Shown piece after piece: positions 34,779 to 44,030 of a stretch of 64,000 nucleotides of DNA (positions are counted from its first letter, which is position 1; every line of letters starts with the position of its first letter). A program made the position numbers and the translations under genes. The stretch comes from Sulfurimonas sp. RIFOXYB12_FULL_35_9 (GTDB lineage Bacteria > Campylobacterota > Campylobacteria > Campylobacterales > Sulfurimonadaceae), in NCBI GenBank assembly GCA_001829715.1, contig MICC01000090.1, forward strand, positions 1 to 64,000, in the 5' to 3' direction. The notes below the pieces were generated by a model that ran no database searches, had not been told where the DNA came from, and saw only the letters and a program-made list of their open reading frames with translations.

Positions 34779-36434
34779 ATGCAAGAAAATGCACAAACAC
34801 TCACAGAAGAAAAAGTAATCACATTTGATGATTTAGGATTGAAAAAAGAGATACTTCAAAGTGTCAAAGATGCCGGATTTACAACTCCAAGCCCGATTCA
34901 AGCGGCAGCAATACCGTTTATTTTAGCTGGTCGCGATATAGTTGGTCAGGCTCATACTGGTACGGGTAAAACTGCAGCGTTTGGTCTTCCTGCGCTTAAT
35001 AATATAGATGTAAGAAACGGTGTAGGCATTTTGGTTATTACTCCTACTCGTGAACTTGCAACACAAGTTAGTGATGAACTCTTTAAATACGGTAGAAATA
35101 TCGGTGCTAAAACAGTAACGGTGTATGGCGGTAGTTCATACAACAGACAGATAGATCTTATAGAAAGAGGTGCAAGCGTTGTTGTTGCAACTCCGGGTAG
35201 ACTTTTAGACATACTTAAAAAGAACCTTATAAAAGATTTTGCTCCAAGTATTGTTGTACTTGATGAAGCCGATGAGATGCTTGACATGGGATTTTTAGAT
35301 GATATCAATGAAATCTTCTCATACCTTCCGTCAAATCGCCAAACACTTCTCTTCTCTGCAACTATGCCAAAGCCTATCAAACTCCTTGCTGAGAGAATTT
35401 TAGATAATCCGGAATTTATTAGTATCACAAAAGGTGAAACTACAAATGCAGATATTAACCAAGAGTACTATGTAATCGAAGAGTCTGAGAGAGATGACGC
35501 TATCATTCGTCTTATGGATTCTGAAAAAAGTAAAAAATCAATAGTATTTTGTAGAACAAAAAGTGAAGTAGATAGACTCTCAAATGTTCTCTCAAGTGCC
35601 GGATACCTAGCAAACGGTCTTCATGGAGATATGGAGCAGAGACAAAGAGAAACTGTAATCAAGGGCTTTAAAAACAATAGCGTTAAAGTTTTAGTTGCTA
35701 CAGATGTTGCCGCTCGCGGTATACATGTAGACAATATCTCTCATGTTTTCAACTATCATATCCCATTTGATCCGGAGTCTTATGTTCACCGTATAGGTAG
35801 AACAGGTCGTGCAGGAACAAAAGGTAAGGCGATTACACTTTTAACTCCTTTAGAGTTCAAAGAATTGCAAAAAATCAAAGTAAAAGTTGGAACAACAATG
35901 ACTCATGCATTTGTTCCAAGCAAAAATGATTTAAGAGCTATTAACTTAAAATCAATAGTTACAAATATAGAAGATCAAAAAATTTATGATGAGGCACATC
36001 AAATTCTTGATATGCTAAAAGAAGATATAGACGAAGCAACTATTATGTTTAAGTTAGTTTCTATGATATTGGATAAGCAAACAATTCAAGGTCCAAATTC
36101 GATAGGAATACCTGCTGATAAATTAGCCGCTATTTTAGATCGCGCTAGCAAAAGAGGCGATAACAGAAGTGGCGGTCGTGGCGGCTACAAAGGAACAAGA
36201 AGTCGTTCAAGCAGCGGCAGTGGAAGTAGTGATAGAAACCGTTCTGGAAGTGGTGACAGAAATCGTACAGGTGGTGCTGAAAGAAGCAGCTCAGGTGAGA
36301 GAAGCGGTGAAAGAAGCAGTCGCCCAAGTAGCGGAGGCGGTTACCGTGGTACAAATCCTAGTGGTGGAACAGGTGGCGGAGAAAGAAGTCGCTCAGGAAG
36401 CGGTGATAGAAACCGTACTAGAACTAGAGACTAA
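34779..36434 (+). CDS. deaD: DEAD-box ATP-dependent RNA helicase (DeaD/CsdA-like)
   Basis: An RNA helicase core (about 15-370): Q motif FDDLGLKKEILQSVKDAGFT-like, motif I AHTGTGKTAA, motif II LDEADEML, motif III FSATMPK and motif VI HRIGRTGRAG. A DbpA/CsdA-like region follows, then a low-complexity Arg/Gly/Ser tail (from about 455) with repeats such as GDRNRSGS and ERSSSGERSG that probably binds RNA. AAAGGA at 34768-34773 is better spaced for the second of two adjacent ATGs, so I start at 34779 rather than 34776. It is likely involved in ribosome assembly or RNA decay at low temperature. Confidence 0.92.
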   Translation: MQENAQTLTEEKVITFDDLGLKKEILQSVKDAGFTTPSPIQAAAIPFILAGRDIVGQAHTGTGKTAAFGLPALNNIDVRNGVGILVITPTRELATQVSDELFKYGRNIGAKTVTVYGGSSYNRQIDLIERGASVVVATPGRLLDILKKNLIKDFAPSIVVLDEADEMLDMGFLDDINEIFSYLPSNRQTLLFSATMPKPIKLLAERILDNPEFISITKGETTNADINQEYYVIEESERDDAIIRLMDSEKSKKSIVFCRTKSEVDRLSNVLSSAGYLANGLHGDMEQRQRETVIKGFKNNSVKVLVATDVAARGIHVDNISHVFNYHIPFDPESYVHRIGRTGRAGTKGKAITLLTPLEFKELQKIKVKVGTTMTHAFVPSKNDLRAINLKSIVTNIEDQKIYDEAHQILDMLKEDIDEATIMFKLVSMILDKQTIQGPNSIGIPADKLAAILDRASKRGDNRSGGRGGYKGTRSRSSSGSGSSDRNRSGSGDRNRTGGAERSSSGERSGERSSRPSSGGGYRGTNPSGGTGGGERSRSGSGDRNRTRTRD

Positions 36435-36452
36435 AAAACTACTATAAACTAC

Positions 36453-36476
36453 AAACCCGAAATTTATTTCGGGTTT
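36453..36476 (+). terminator. Terminator after the DEAD-box helicase
   Basis: The arms AAACCCGAAAT (36453-36463) and ATTTCGGGTTT (36466-36476) form a perfect 11-bp stem just after the stop codon. The stem itself ends in T residues, although no long T tract follows. Confidence 0.7.
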
Positions 36477-36524
36477 ACTCCAATATAAACTACTCTCAAC
36501 CTCACTCAAAAATCCAAAAAACGA

Positions 36525-36530
36525 TATAAT
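36525..36530 (+). promoter_or_regulatory. -10 element of the HIT-family gene
   Basis: GATATAATT places TATAAT 21 bp before the start, followed by an AAGAGAAA ribosome-binding region. Confidence 0.5.
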
Positions 36531-36551
36531 TAAATCAAAAAAGAGAAAAAT

Positions 36552-36917
36552 ATGATTATTTATGAAGACAATGATTTTTTCATAGAAAAAGAGATAAGCA
36601 AAATTCCATGGCTTAAAATCTTTACAAAAGAGCCTTACAAAGAGTTAGGTGATATGCCAAAAGATTTACGCTCAAAACTTTGGAAAATTTACGATATTAT
36701 AGAATATGAGATGAAAAAATATTACAATCCTACTAAAATAAACATGGCATCATTCGCGAATATGCTTCCACGTGTTCACATACATGTAATGGCAAGATTT
36801 GAAAATGACAGCCATTTTCCAAATTCAATGTGGGGGGAGAAATTAAGAGAATCAGATTTACAGCTCCCAAGTGAGGAAGAATTTTATAGAAAAGTTCTTA
36901 AAACTTTGGAAAAATAG
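36552..36917 (+). CDS. HIT-family protein
   Basis: A 121-residue protein with the histidine-triad segment PRVHIHVMARFENDSHFPNS (about 75-94); HIHVM gives two of the triad histidines and a further histidine follows in SHFPN, an atypical spacing. HIT proteins are nucleotide hydrolases or transferases. The N-terminus (IIYEDNDFFIEKEISKIPWLKIF) also fits the fold. It stands alone between two terminators. The substrate is unknown. Confidence 0.78.
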   Translation: MIIYEDNDFFIEKEISKIPWLKIFTKEPYKELGDMPKDLRSKLWKIYDIIEYEMKKYYNPTKINMASFANMLPRVHIHVMARFENDSHFPNSMWGEKLRESDLQLPSEEEFYRKVLKTLEK

Positions 36918-36930
36918 CTAATAAAAGAAA

Positions 36931-36956
36931 ACCAGATTTAAATGAACAAATCTGGT
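36931..36956 (-). terminator. Terminator between the HIT gene and fabH
   Basis: The arms ACCAGATTT (36931-36939) and AAATCTGGT (36948-36956) are complementary around an 8-base loop. On the reverse strand the stem is followed by a TTTTCTTTTATT tract, so it ends the fabH operon; it can also serve the converging HIT gene. Confidence 0.7.
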
Positions 36957-36963
36957 AAAAGAG

Positions 36964-37965
36964 TTACTTTTTTAACGGAGAGAATGGGACAAGGGCACTT
37001 CCCCATGTAAGCCCTCCGCCAAATGCGTCAAGCAACATAAGCTCACCTGCTTTTAGCGTTTTGTTTTCATAAATATCGTTAATTGCCATCGGAATAGATG
37101 CACCGGATGTGTTTCCATATTTTTCAACCGTGATTACTACCTGCTTGTCATCTAGCTTAAGAGCATCTCCAACGGCTTTAATAATTCTCAAATTTGCTTG
37201 ATGCGGAACAAAATGCTTAATATCTGAAGCTTCAATACCATTATCATTTAAGATATCTACAACATCTTTTGTTAATGTTTTAACTGCAACTTTAAAAGTT
37301 TCATTCCCTTTCATCTGCATAAAACAACTCGCTGCTTCTTGATCAAGGCTATCGTGCATGGAGCCACTTCCACCGTTAGGCGTCATTAAGAGATCTGCAA
37401 ACTGCCCATCAGCTCCGGTATGCACATCAATGATTGCCTCTTCTTTATTGTCCGTTGCACTGATAATTGCAGCACCTGCACCGTCCCCAAAAAGGATACA
37501 TGTACCTCTATCTGAATAATCTGTGATTGCAGAGAGTTTTTCAGCCCCGATTATTAGAACATTTTTTTTCATTCCTGATTCAATAAACGCCTTTGCAATA
37601 GAAAGAACATATACAAAACCGGTACATGCTGCAGAAATATCAAATGCAGTAACATTTCCAAGACCTAATTTTGTAGATATTATTGTTGCCGTAGATGGCA
37701 TGCAAAAGTAATCAGGCGAAATTGTAGCACATACGACCATGTCAATTTCACTTTTATCAATACCGCTTCTATCTATCGCTTTTTGGGCAGCTTTCGCACC
37801 CATATCACTTGTAAACTCGTCATCTGCTGCAATACGACGCTCTTTTATACCTGTTCTTTTTGTTATCCACTCATCCGAAGTATCAACCATTTGAGACAAT
37901 TCACTATTTGAGAGTATTTTACTAGGAGTATAAGCTCCTATAGAACGAAAAGCAGCATATGCCAT
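36964..37965 (-). CDS. fabH: 3-oxoacyl-[ACP] synthase III FabH
   Basis: A condensing enzyme of 333 residues that starts fatty-acid synthesis from acetyl-CoA and malonyl-ACP. The catalytic triad is visible: C114 in SAACTGFVY, a histidine in [10 protein letters not shown] (about 253) and an asparagine in KYGNTSGAS (about 283). GDGAGAAII is the conserved glycine segment. Its start shares one base with the plsX stop, so translation is coupled. Confidence 0.95.
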   Translation of the reverse strand: MAYAAFRSIGAYTPSKILSNSELSQMVDTSDEWITKRTGIKERRIAADDEFTSDMGAKAAQKAIDRSGIDKSEIDMVVCATISPDYFCMPSTATIISTKLGLGNVTAFDISAACTGFVYVLSIAKAFIESGMKKNVLIIGAEKLSAITDYSDRGTCILFGDGAGAAIISATDNKEEAIIDVHTGADGQFADLLMTPNGGSGSMHDSLDQEAASCFMQMKGNETFKVAVKTLTKDVVDILNDNGIEASDIKHFVPHQANLRIIKAVGDALKLDDKQVVITVEKYGNTSGASIPMAINDIYENKTLKAGELMLLDAFGGGLTWGSALVPFSPLKK

Positions 37966-38963
37966 TATTTTTCCTTGTTTTTTAACGCTTCAAGTCTTTC
38001 GATAATATGTTCATTAACACCTGTATCAACATAATTTATTGCTTGGAAAATTGCATTTTTTATTGCTTTAGGATTACTTTTACCATGGCTTACAATCACA
38101 CAACCCTCTATACCAATAAGCGGCGCACCGCCTATTTCTGCATAATCCATCTGTTTTTTGAGCAAAACAAACACTTTTCTCATCAAAAGTGCACCGGTAA
38201 TTGCTACTGGAGATTTTCTAATATAATCTTTTATTAAACCGCTTATCGTTGAAGCTACGCCCTCAGATGCTTTTAAAACCAGATTTCCTACAAAACCGTC
38301 ACAAACTATAACATCACAACTTGCATTGAAAATATCACTACCTTCAACATTTCCTTTGAAGCCTTTATAACCCTCTAACAGCTTGAATGCTACCTTCGTA
38401 ACTTCATTACCTTTGCTTTTTTCTTCACCGTTAGCTAAAAGCCCTATCGAAGGAAGACTTATGCGAAACATATCTTCAGCATAGCATCCGCCCATTACAG
38501 CAAACTGTGCTAAGTGTTCAGGCTTAGAATCAACATTGGCTCCAACATCCAAAACTACTGATTTACGAGCACTTTTTGTCGGCATTAACGCAACAAGTGC
38601 AGGTCTTAAAACACCTTTAAGACGTCCCAATCTAAGAGTAGCCAGAGTCATCGTTGCTCCGCTGTGACCGGCAGAAACAACACCGTCAGCTTCACCATTT
38701 TTTACAAGTTCAATCGCCTTATAAATCGTACTCTCTTTTCTTTTTATTGCATCTGTTGCGGCATCATCCATAGATATAACATCATCAGCTTCAACTATAG
38801 AAATCTTATCTCTATAACGTTTTGGTAACAGAGGTAAAATTTCTGATTTTTTACCTACAAGAATAGGAATGAAATTTTTTTGTTTGAGAGCTTGAATACA
38901 ACCTTCTACAATTGGCTTAGGACCGAAGTCCCCGCCCATTGCGTCAATAGCAATCTTTACCAT
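37965..38963 (-). CDS. plsX: Phosphate acyltransferase PlsX
   Basis: A 332-residue enzyme making acyl-phosphate from acyl-ACP for phospholipid synthesis. It begins with the family motif [18 protein letters not shown] and contains SAGHSGATM and [17 protein letters not shown]-type segments. It lies between rpmF and fabH in the widely conserved rpmF-plsX-fabH operon, 3 bp after rpmF. Confidence 0.95.
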   Translation of the reverse strand: MVKIAIDAMGGDFGPKPIVEGCIQALKQKNFIPILVGKKSEILPLLPKRYRDKISIVEADDVISMDDAATDAIKRKESTIYKAIELVKNGEADGVVSAGHSGATMTLATLRLGRLKGVLRPALVALMPTKSARKSVVLDVGANVDSKPEHLAQFAVMGGCYAEDMFRISLPSIGLLANGEEKSKGNEVTKVAFKLLEGYKGFKGNVEGSDIFNASCDVIVCDGFVGNLVLKASEGVASTISGLIKDYIRKSPVAITGALLMRKVFVLLKKQMDYAEIGGAPLIGIEGCVIVSHGKSNPKAIKNAIFQAINYVDTGVNEHIIERLEALKNKEK

Positions 38964-38966
38964 TGA

Positions 38967-39116
38967 CTATTTATACTCACCAGTCGTTGGGTTAATATGG
39001 TGTGGAAGTTTGTAAGTTCCATCTTTATCTTTAACCGGACGAGCTAAAGAGATTTTATAGTGAGTTCTTCTTTTCGCTGCGCGAGAATGAGAGACTCTTC
39101 GTTTTGGTACTGCCAT
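38967..39116 (-). CDS. rpmF: 50S ribosomal protein L32
   Basis: A 49-residue gene encoding [20 protein letters not shown] and then [13 protein letters not shown], the standard L32 start, ending [11 protein letters not shown]. The zinc-ribbon cysteines of some L32 forms are absent, so this is the C-minus form. GAAAGGA lies upstream of ATG 39116. A GC-rich, potentially folded leader of about 120 nt separates it from the upstream yceD-like gene. Confidence 0.95.
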   Translation of the reverse strand: MAVPKRRVSHSRAAKRRTHYKISLARPVKDKDGTYKLPHHINPTTGEYK

Positions 39117-39127
39117 AATATATTCCT

Positions 39128-39236
39128 TTCTTTTTTGTTTAAAAATGCAATGTGAGCAATACCCAAAAATAAGGATACTAGAACCCGTCTTGCTACGCCG
39201 GCCACTTGGGCACTAAAGCTTACCTCATATGAGGCA
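39128..39236 (-). promoter_or_regulatory. Structured leader upstream of rpmF (candidate)
   Basis: On the reverse strand the gap between yceD and rpmF carries a palindrome CCTCATATGAGG (39223-39234), then a GC-rich stretch with GCCCAA pairing TTGGGT and AGCAA pairing TTGCT, and a small GGGT/ATCC stem. It is the most GC-rich non-coding sequence in the window. A ribosomal-protein leader or processing site is possible; a tRNA is not supported. Confidence 0.4.
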
Positions 39237-39240
39237 GAAA

Positions 39241-39627
39241 CTATCTTAAAAATGCTTCTTCTTCAAAAACACTATTTTTTTGACAATTTTCACAGATATT
39301 ATAATCGCTTTTTATAAGTTCTATCTCTGAATTCATAATCTCTTCTAAATCTGCTACAGAATTCAATACTTCTACAACATCCAACAAAGAGTCTTCATCT
39401 TTTTCATAGATACCGTCTGAGATGAAAAATTCTATATCTTCATCAACATCAAGCTTAAACTCATCAGCACAAATATCACAATCTGCATCAATTTTCCCAC
39501 TTAACTTTGCTTTTAACAAAATTAATTTGCCGGAATCATACTGTAAATAACCTTTAAAAGTTATTTCATTAGATTTAATTTCAAAGTCTAAGGGCGTAGT
39601 ATTCACTTTTCGCAATACTACTTTCAT
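39241..39627 (-). CDS. YceD/DUF177-family protein
   Basis: A 128-residue acidic protein of the YceD/DUF177 family, with two CxxC pairs (CDICADEF at about 54-61 and CENCQKNS near 116-123) that could bind zinc, and an acidic middle. The family is tied to large-subunit rRNA biology and nearly always precedes rpmF, as it does here. It lies in the fdxA-ndk-rpmF-plsX-fabH block. Confidence 0.85.
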   Translation of the reverse strand: MKVVLRKVNTTPLDFEIKSNEITFKGYLQYDSGKLILLKAKLSGKIDADCDICADEFKLDVDEDIEFFISDGIYEKDEDSLLDVVEVLNSVADLEEIMNSEIELIKSDYNICENCQKNSVFEEEAFLR

Positions 39628-39675
39628 AAAGACAACCTCATTGGAGGAAGTTTTACTAATCTATTTTTCATTGTA

Positions 39676-40089
39676 TTAAGAAATTTCTCTCTCTGAGAAG
39701 AAAAATGCGATTTCAACAGCTGCATTTTCAGCAGAATCACTTCCGTGAACTGCATTTGCATCTATATTTTCAGCAAAATCTGCACGGATTGTTCCAGCTT
39801 CTGCCTCTTTAGGATTCGTTGCACCCATTAAGTTACGGTTTTTCATTACTGCGTTTTCACCCTCTAGTACTGAAACAACTACTGGACCGCTAATCATAAA
39901 ATCAACTAAATCCCCGAAAAAAGATCTTTCTGAGTGTACTGCATAAAAAGCCTCTGCATCTGCGCGAGAAAGCTGAATTTTTCTTGTCGCTGCTATTTTA
40001 AGACCATTACTCTCAAAACGATCTAAAATTTTACCTATAACACCTTTCGCAACGGCGTCTGGTTTTATTATTGATAGTGTGCGTTCCAT
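39676..40089 (-). CDS. ndk: Nucleoside diphosphate kinase
   Basis: A 137-residue NDK that balances nucleoside triphosphates through a phosphohistidine. It begins [15 protein letters not shown], contains [17 protein letters not shown] and [15 protein letters not shown], and has the active-site H115 in NAVHGSDS. I start at ATG 40089 because AGGAG is just upstream; the frame remains open to 40242 but that extension is not NDK-like. Confidence 0.95.
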   Translation of the reverse strand: MERTLSIIKPDAVAKGVIGKILDRFESNGLKIAATRKIQLSRADAEAFYAVHSERSFFGDLVDFMISGPVVVSVLEGENAVMKNRNLMGATNPKEAEAGTIRADFAENIDANAVHGSDSAENAAVEIAFFFSEREIS

Positions 40090-40195
40090 CAAATCTCCTA
40101 TGTAAGTATATAAAATTAAAATGGAATTGTATCCAAAAAGAGTCTGTTTTAAGTTGAAATAGGAAAATTTATTATCTAAAAATAAAAAGAAGTGG

Positions 40196-40220
40196 CCACA
40201 AAGTATTTTACTCTTTGTGG
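40196..40220 (-). terminator. Terminator after fdxA
   Basis: The arms CCACAAAG (40196-40203) and CTTTGTGG (40213-40220) pair perfectly. On the reverse strand the stem is followed by GCCACTTCTTTTTATTTTT, a T-rich tail. It separates fdxA from ndk transcripts at least partly. Confidence 0.65.
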
Positions 40221-40234
40221 TTTTAATAGAAAAG

Positions 40235-40519
40235 TTATGCAACTATAGCTTTGCCGATTCCACGCATATCATCTGTAATATCATCGCGATGTGAAGGACT
40301 GTCACCTACCGCATCCCAAGTTATACACCCTTCGGTAGGACATGCAGTAGCACATGCCGGCTCATCATGATGACCTACACACTCTACACATTTGTTACCG
40401 TATACATAATAAGTCTCTTCACCCGTTGGATTATCATCCTCGTCTACAATTGCTTCTACCGGACACTCATCAATACAAGCGCCACAGTTAATACATGTAT
40501 CACCAATAATTACTGCCAT
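40235..40519 (-). CDS. fdxA: 2[4Fe-4S] ferredoxin FdxA
   Basis: A 94-residue ferredoxin. Cluster 1 ligands are C9, C12, C15, C19 ([12 protein letters not shown]). Cluster 2 ligands are C44, C47, C56, C60 with an 8-residue insertion between the second and third, as in the YfhL/Allochromatium type. It resembles Campylobacter FdxA, linked to aerotolerance. Start ATG 40519 has GGAG upstream. Upstream DNA contains a Fur-box-like palindrome next to the metK stop, and a peroxiredoxin gene lies nearby as in Campylobacter. Confidence 0.9.
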   Translation of the reverse strand: MAVIIGDTCINCGACIDECPVEAIVDEDDNPTGEETYYVYGNKCVECVGHHDEPACATACPTEGCITWDAVGDSPSHRDDITDDMRGIGKAIVA

Positions 40520-40656
40520 AAGAATTCTCCTAGTTATTAATTTCGAAGTAAGTTTAACCAAAGATTTTTAAACATAGCTAAAATATCTTTGATAAAACTA
40601 CAATAATATAAATTTGTTACTCTTTTTATGGAGTATATCCCAAAAAACAAGGGCTT

Positions 40657-40671
40657 TGATAATGATTATTA
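40657..40671 (-). promoter_or_regulatory. Candidate Fur box between metK and fdxA
   Basis: TGATAATGATTATTA (reverse complement TAATAATCATTATCA) matches the 7-1-7 Fur consensus with one mismatch. It abuts the metK stop and lies about 140 bp upstream of the fdxA start, so it could be a distal site for fdxA. Confidence 0.5.
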
Positions 40672-41847
40672 TTAAATTTTTAGATACTTTTTAATATCCT
40701 CAACCCTGTCTCTTCTCTCCCATGTAAAATCTTCATCTTCTCTTCCGAAATGACCGTATGCTGCCGTTTTTCTATATATAGGACGAAGAAGATTTAAAGA
40801 TTTTATAATGCCTCTAGGAGAGAGATCAAAAAGTTCTCTTACACACTCTTCTATTTTTTTCTCTTCTACTATGCCTGTATTGTGAGTGTCTACCATAATA
40901 GAGACAGGCTGAGGGACACCTATCGCATAAGCAATTTGTATGGTTACCTTATCGCATACTCCGGCTGCCACAAGATTTTTAGCCACATGTCTTGCCGCAT
41001 AAGCAGCACTTCTATCTACTTTTGTCGGGTCTTTACCGCTAAACGCACCGCCGCCGTGAGGGCAACTTCCGCCATATGTATCAACAATAATTTTTCTGCC
41101 GGTTAAGCCTGCATCACCCTGCGGACCGCCTATTACAAATTTTCCGGTTGGGTTTATGTGAAATATAGTATTTTCATCTATCATGTGTGCAGGAATCACA
41201 TGTCTAATAACTTCTCTAATAATATCTTTATGAATCTTCTCTTGAGAAACATCAGGAGCATGCTGCGACGAAACGACTACAGTATCTACATAAACAGGTT
41301 TATCTCCTACATATTTAATACTGATTTGTGCTTTTCCATCAGGACGAAGATACGGAATAATTCCCTCTTTGCGAACCTCGGCGAGTCTTTGAGTTAAGCG
41401 GTGAGCCAAATATATAGGCAGCGGCATTAGCACATCCGTCTCACGACATGCATAGCCGAACATTAAGCCCTGATCTCCGGCTCCTATCTCTCCATCTGCA
41501 AGGTTTACTCCTTGATTGATATCGGGCGATTGCTCCCCGACGGCATTTAAAACTGCTGCGGAACGGTAGTCAAAACCGTAAGTTGCATCGGTATAGCCAA
41601 TCTCTTGAACAACTTTGCGGACAATTTCCTGCATCGGTGCATATGTCGTAGTTTTGAGTTCGCCTGCTATTATACAAAATCCATTTGACACCAGTGTCTC
41701 ACATGCGACATGTGCGAAAGTGTCTCTCTCAATAATATAATCCAAAATTGCATCGCTGATTTGATCTGCCATCTTATCAGGGTGCCCTTCTGTTACAGAC
41801 TCTGAAGTAAAGATATACTCTTTTAGAGCTTTTGCTTCTTTTGTCAT
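40672..41847 (-). CDS. metK: S-adenosylmethionine synthetase
   Basis: A 391-residue enzyme making SAM from methionine and ATP. Motifs include [53 protein letters not shown]-like (split), [22 protein letters not shown]-like and a conserved C-terminus. An N-terminal extension of about 8 residues (MTKEAKALK) precedes the usual start. The SAM-using enzymes RimO and MiaB are also in this window. No SAM riboswitch is visible in the 209-bp gap before it. Confidence 0.96.
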   Translation of the reverse strand: MTKEAKALKEYIFTSESVTEGHPDKMADQISDAILDYIIERDTFAHVACETLVSNGFCIIAGELKTTTYAPMQEIVRKVVQEIGYTDATYGFDYRSAAVLNAVGEQSPDINQGVNLADGEIGAGDQGLMFGYACRETDVLMPLPIYLAHRLTQRLAEVRKEGIIPYLRPDGKAQISIKYVGDKPVYVDTVVVSSQHAPDVSQEKIHKDIIREVIRHVIPAHMIDENTIFHINPTGKFVIGGPQGDAGLTGRKIIVDTYGGSCPHGGGAFSGKDPTKVDRSAAYAARHVAKNLVAAGVCDKVTIQIAYAIGVPQPVSIMVDTHNTGIVEEKKIEECVRELFDLSPRGIIKSLNLLRPIYRKTAAYGHFGREDEDFTWERRDRVEDIKKYLKI

Positions 41848-42056
41848 CGATTTTCCTTATTGAAATACAGAATCTAGTCCTGTAAATCAACAAAATTATA
41901 TCTTATAATATTTAATATCTATTTTTTATAGAATATATTAATTATTAAATGATAAAAATTATCCTTAAGAATTAATATTACTTTTCAAAATCAGATTTTT
42001 ATTACTTTTATTTAGTTAAAATTTTTCCAACAAATAAAAAGTTAAAAGGAAATTAC

Positions 42057-42653
42057 ATGTTGGTAACAAATAAAGCTCCGGATTTTACGGCAAAAGCAGT
42101 TTTAGCAGACGGTTCTATAGTTGATAGTTTTAAACTCTCTGAAAATTTTGGTCCAAAGGGTACAGTTCTATTTTTTTATCCACTAGATTTTACATTCGTA
42201 TGCCCATCTGAAATTATTGCATTTTCACATAGAATAGAAGAGTTTAAAAGCCGTGGCGTAAATGTTATAGGTGTTTCGGTTGACAGTCAGTTTTCACACT
42301 TTGCATGGAGAGAAACGCCTGTAAATAATGGCGGTATCGGTAGAGTAAAATATCCGCTGGTTGCAGATTTAACTAAACAAATTTCTAAAGATTACGATGT
42401 ACTTTTCGGTGAGTCCGTTGCACTTCGCGGTTCATTTTTGATTGACGGCAAAGGTGTTATTCGCCATGCAGTGATTAATGACCTTCCACTTGGCAGAAAC
42501 ATCGATGAGATGATTCGTATGGTAGATGCAATGCAGTTTACTGATGAGCATGGTGAAGTTTGTGCCGCAGGATGGCAAAAAGGCGATGAAGGAATGAAAG
42601 CTACAACTGAGGGTGTTGCTGAGTACTTAGCGAAAAACAGCGAAAAACTATAA
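42057..42653 (+). CDS. Typical 2-Cys peroxiredoxin (AhpC/TsaA family)
   Basis: A 198-residue thiol peroxidase with peroxidatic C49 in DFTFVCPSE and resolving C169 in GEVCAAGW. A GGIG loop (92-95) is present but the C-terminal YF motif that makes some peroxiredoxins sensitive to overoxidation is missing, so this form is expected to be robust. It probably removes H2O2, organic peroxides or peroxynitrite. It has its own terminator and is near fdxA, as ahpC is in Campylobacter. Confidence 0.92.
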   Translation: MLVTNKAPDFTAKAVLADGSIVDSFKLSENFGPKGTVLFFYPLDFTFVCPSEIIAFSHRIEEFKSRGVNVIGVSVDSQFSHFAWRETPVNNGGIGRVKYPLVADLTKQISKDYDVLFGESVALRGSFLIDGKGVIRHAVINDLPLGRNIDEMIRMVDAMQFTDEHGEVCAAGWQKGDEGMKATTEGVAEYLAKNSEKL

Positions 42654-42664
42654 CTCTTTTTCAT

Positions 42665-42686
42665 AGCATGTGAGTTTTCACATGCT
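42665..42686 (+). terminator. Rho-independent terminator of the peroxiredoxin gene
   Basis: The arms AGCATGTGA (42665-42673) and TCACATGCT (42678-42686) form a perfect 9-bp stem with a GTTT loop, followed by GTTTTTACTGTTTT. It lies just after the stop codon. Confidence 0.85.
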
Positions 42687-42723
42687 GTTTTTACTGTTTT
42701 ATACCCAAACAGCAAACTCAACC

Positions 42724-43983
42724 TTACAAATCTTTATTAAAACTAAGAGCTTTCTGATTTACAAAAACTATATCTCTCCACTGTTTTTTTGGGGCAATCA
42801 AGTTTAAGCGCTTGGGATTTGAACTTCTCGATATTGCGACATAAAACTGAGACGGAGCAAAAATTTCATTTGTCTCAATTATCAGATCTTCAATACTCAT
42901 CCCTTGGGACTTATGAATGGTTATGGCATAGGCAAGTTTGATAGGGTATTGGTAGATTGTAAAAAGTGCCTCTTCTGCAATCTCTTTTTTTCCGCTCACA
43001 CTTTTTTCGCTCCATACGCTTTTGCTTTGAGCCACAGCTTCAAGCTTTACAACAGTAGCATCACTTTTTTGTACATACACAAAATTATTCTCTATATTTA
43101 CGATAACTCCGTGTTCACCGTTAAAATAGTTCCATGAGTTTCTGCTAAAAAGCACTCTTACGCCAATCTTTAGTTCTAGTTCTTTCTCTATTCTGGCATC
43201 TTCCATAAAACGTTCTATTTCAATATCTTTTACACTTTTTAGATGCTTGATAATTTGAGCCTCTTTAACATGCAGCTCTTTATCCACATGTAGAAGCTGA
43301 TTTTTATTGTGAAGTGATGCCGAGCTGTTTTTACCGAATAAAAAGGTGAATTCGCTTAAATTTTCACTTAGAGGTTTTATAAACTCATTTAAAGCGTTGT
43401 GGATACATTCGTCTACAAAACCATTTCTGATATTTGACAAAAGCTCTATAAAATCTTTATCATCCGTTCTATAAATATGAGTTAACTCCACTATCTCAAA
43501 ATAAAAATTCTCCCATGCAGAAGACTCAAACGCAAATCGAACTTCACTATTTCCTCTCACAACAGGAGGAAGCTGCAAAAAATCACCGACTACTAAAACA
43601 GAGCCTTTAAAATCAGCCTGTTTTAGTCTAAGTTCTATCATATCAAGCAAAGTATCGCTTACCATAGAAATCTCGTCTATAACTATAAGATCCATACTTT
43701 GAATAAGTTTTTTAATCTTTTTGCTAATTTCAAGCTTGCCTCTGTGCTCAAGATCTTTCAAATCATTAGCAATTCCCAAATCTAAGAAACTATGCAGAGT
43801 TTGACCGTTTATAAGCGTAGCTGCCATTCCTGTTGAGGCAAGTTTTGCCACTTTTTTTGCATCATCTTCATACTGTTTTATAATATTTTTAGTCATTGTA
43901 GTTTTTCCTACGCCTGCACCGCCGGTTAAAAAAACATTTTTCTTATCTTTTAATTTTTCTATAATATTTTTCAAATAATCCAT
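42724..43983 (-). CDS. Pif1/RecD-like SF1 helicase
   Basis: A 419-residue ATPase. Walker A is GGAGVGKTTMT (21-31), Walker B is VIDEISMVSD (about 99-108), motif III is VGDFLQLPPV (about 131-140), and the C-terminal YAITIHKSQGMS and YVAISRSSNPKRL are SF1B motifs V and VI. This places it with Pif1/RecD2-type 5'-3' DNA helicases. A compact form without accessory nuclease domains, it could resolve G4 structures, R-loops or replication blocks. It is divergent from the diguanylate cyclase gene. Confidence 0.85.
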   Translation of the reverse strand: MDYLKNIIEKLKDKKNVFLTGGAGVGKTTMTKNIIKQYEDDAKKVAKLASTGMAATLINGQTLHSFLDLGIANDLKDLEHRGKLEISKKIKKLIQSMDLIVIDEISMVSDTLLDMIELRLKQADFKGSVLVVGDFLQLPPVVRGNSEVRFAFESSAWENFYFEIVELTHIYRTDDKDFIELLSNIRNGFVDECIHNALNEFIKPLSENLSEFTFLFGKNSSASLHNKNQLLHVDKELHVKEAQIIKHLKSVKDIEIERFMEDARIEKELELKIGVRVLFSRNSWNYFNGEHGVIVNIENNFVYVQKSDATVVKLEAVAQSKSVWSEKSVSGKKEIAEEALFTIYQYPIKLAYAITIHKSQGMSIEDLIIETNEIFAPSQFYVAISRSSNPKRLNLIAPKKQWRDIVFVNQKALSFNKDL

Positions 43984-43995
43984 AAAAAATTATAC

Positions 43996-44001
43996 TATAA
44001 T
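43996..44001 (+). promoter_or_regulatory. -10 element of the diguanylate cyclase gene
   Basis: TATAAT lies 29 bp before the start, in the 47-bp gap between divergent genes. The start is preceded by AAGGA. Confidence 0.5.
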
Positions 44002-44030
44002 AAAAAAAAGTTTATAAGGATATTTATAGC

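Noticed and set aside
36169-36447. An alternative-frame open reading frame rich in V, A and E inside the helicase tail
   Set aside because: It is an out-of-frame reading of the Arg/Gly/Ser repeats and has no ribosome-binding site.
39140-39200. tRNA-like sequence before rpmF
   Set aside because: A GGTTC-like segment is present but there is no acceptor stem, no anticodon arm and no CCA context.
41848-42056. SAM riboswitch upstream of metK
   Set aside because: The gap is AT-rich and no SAM-aptamer core or strong stems can be seen.
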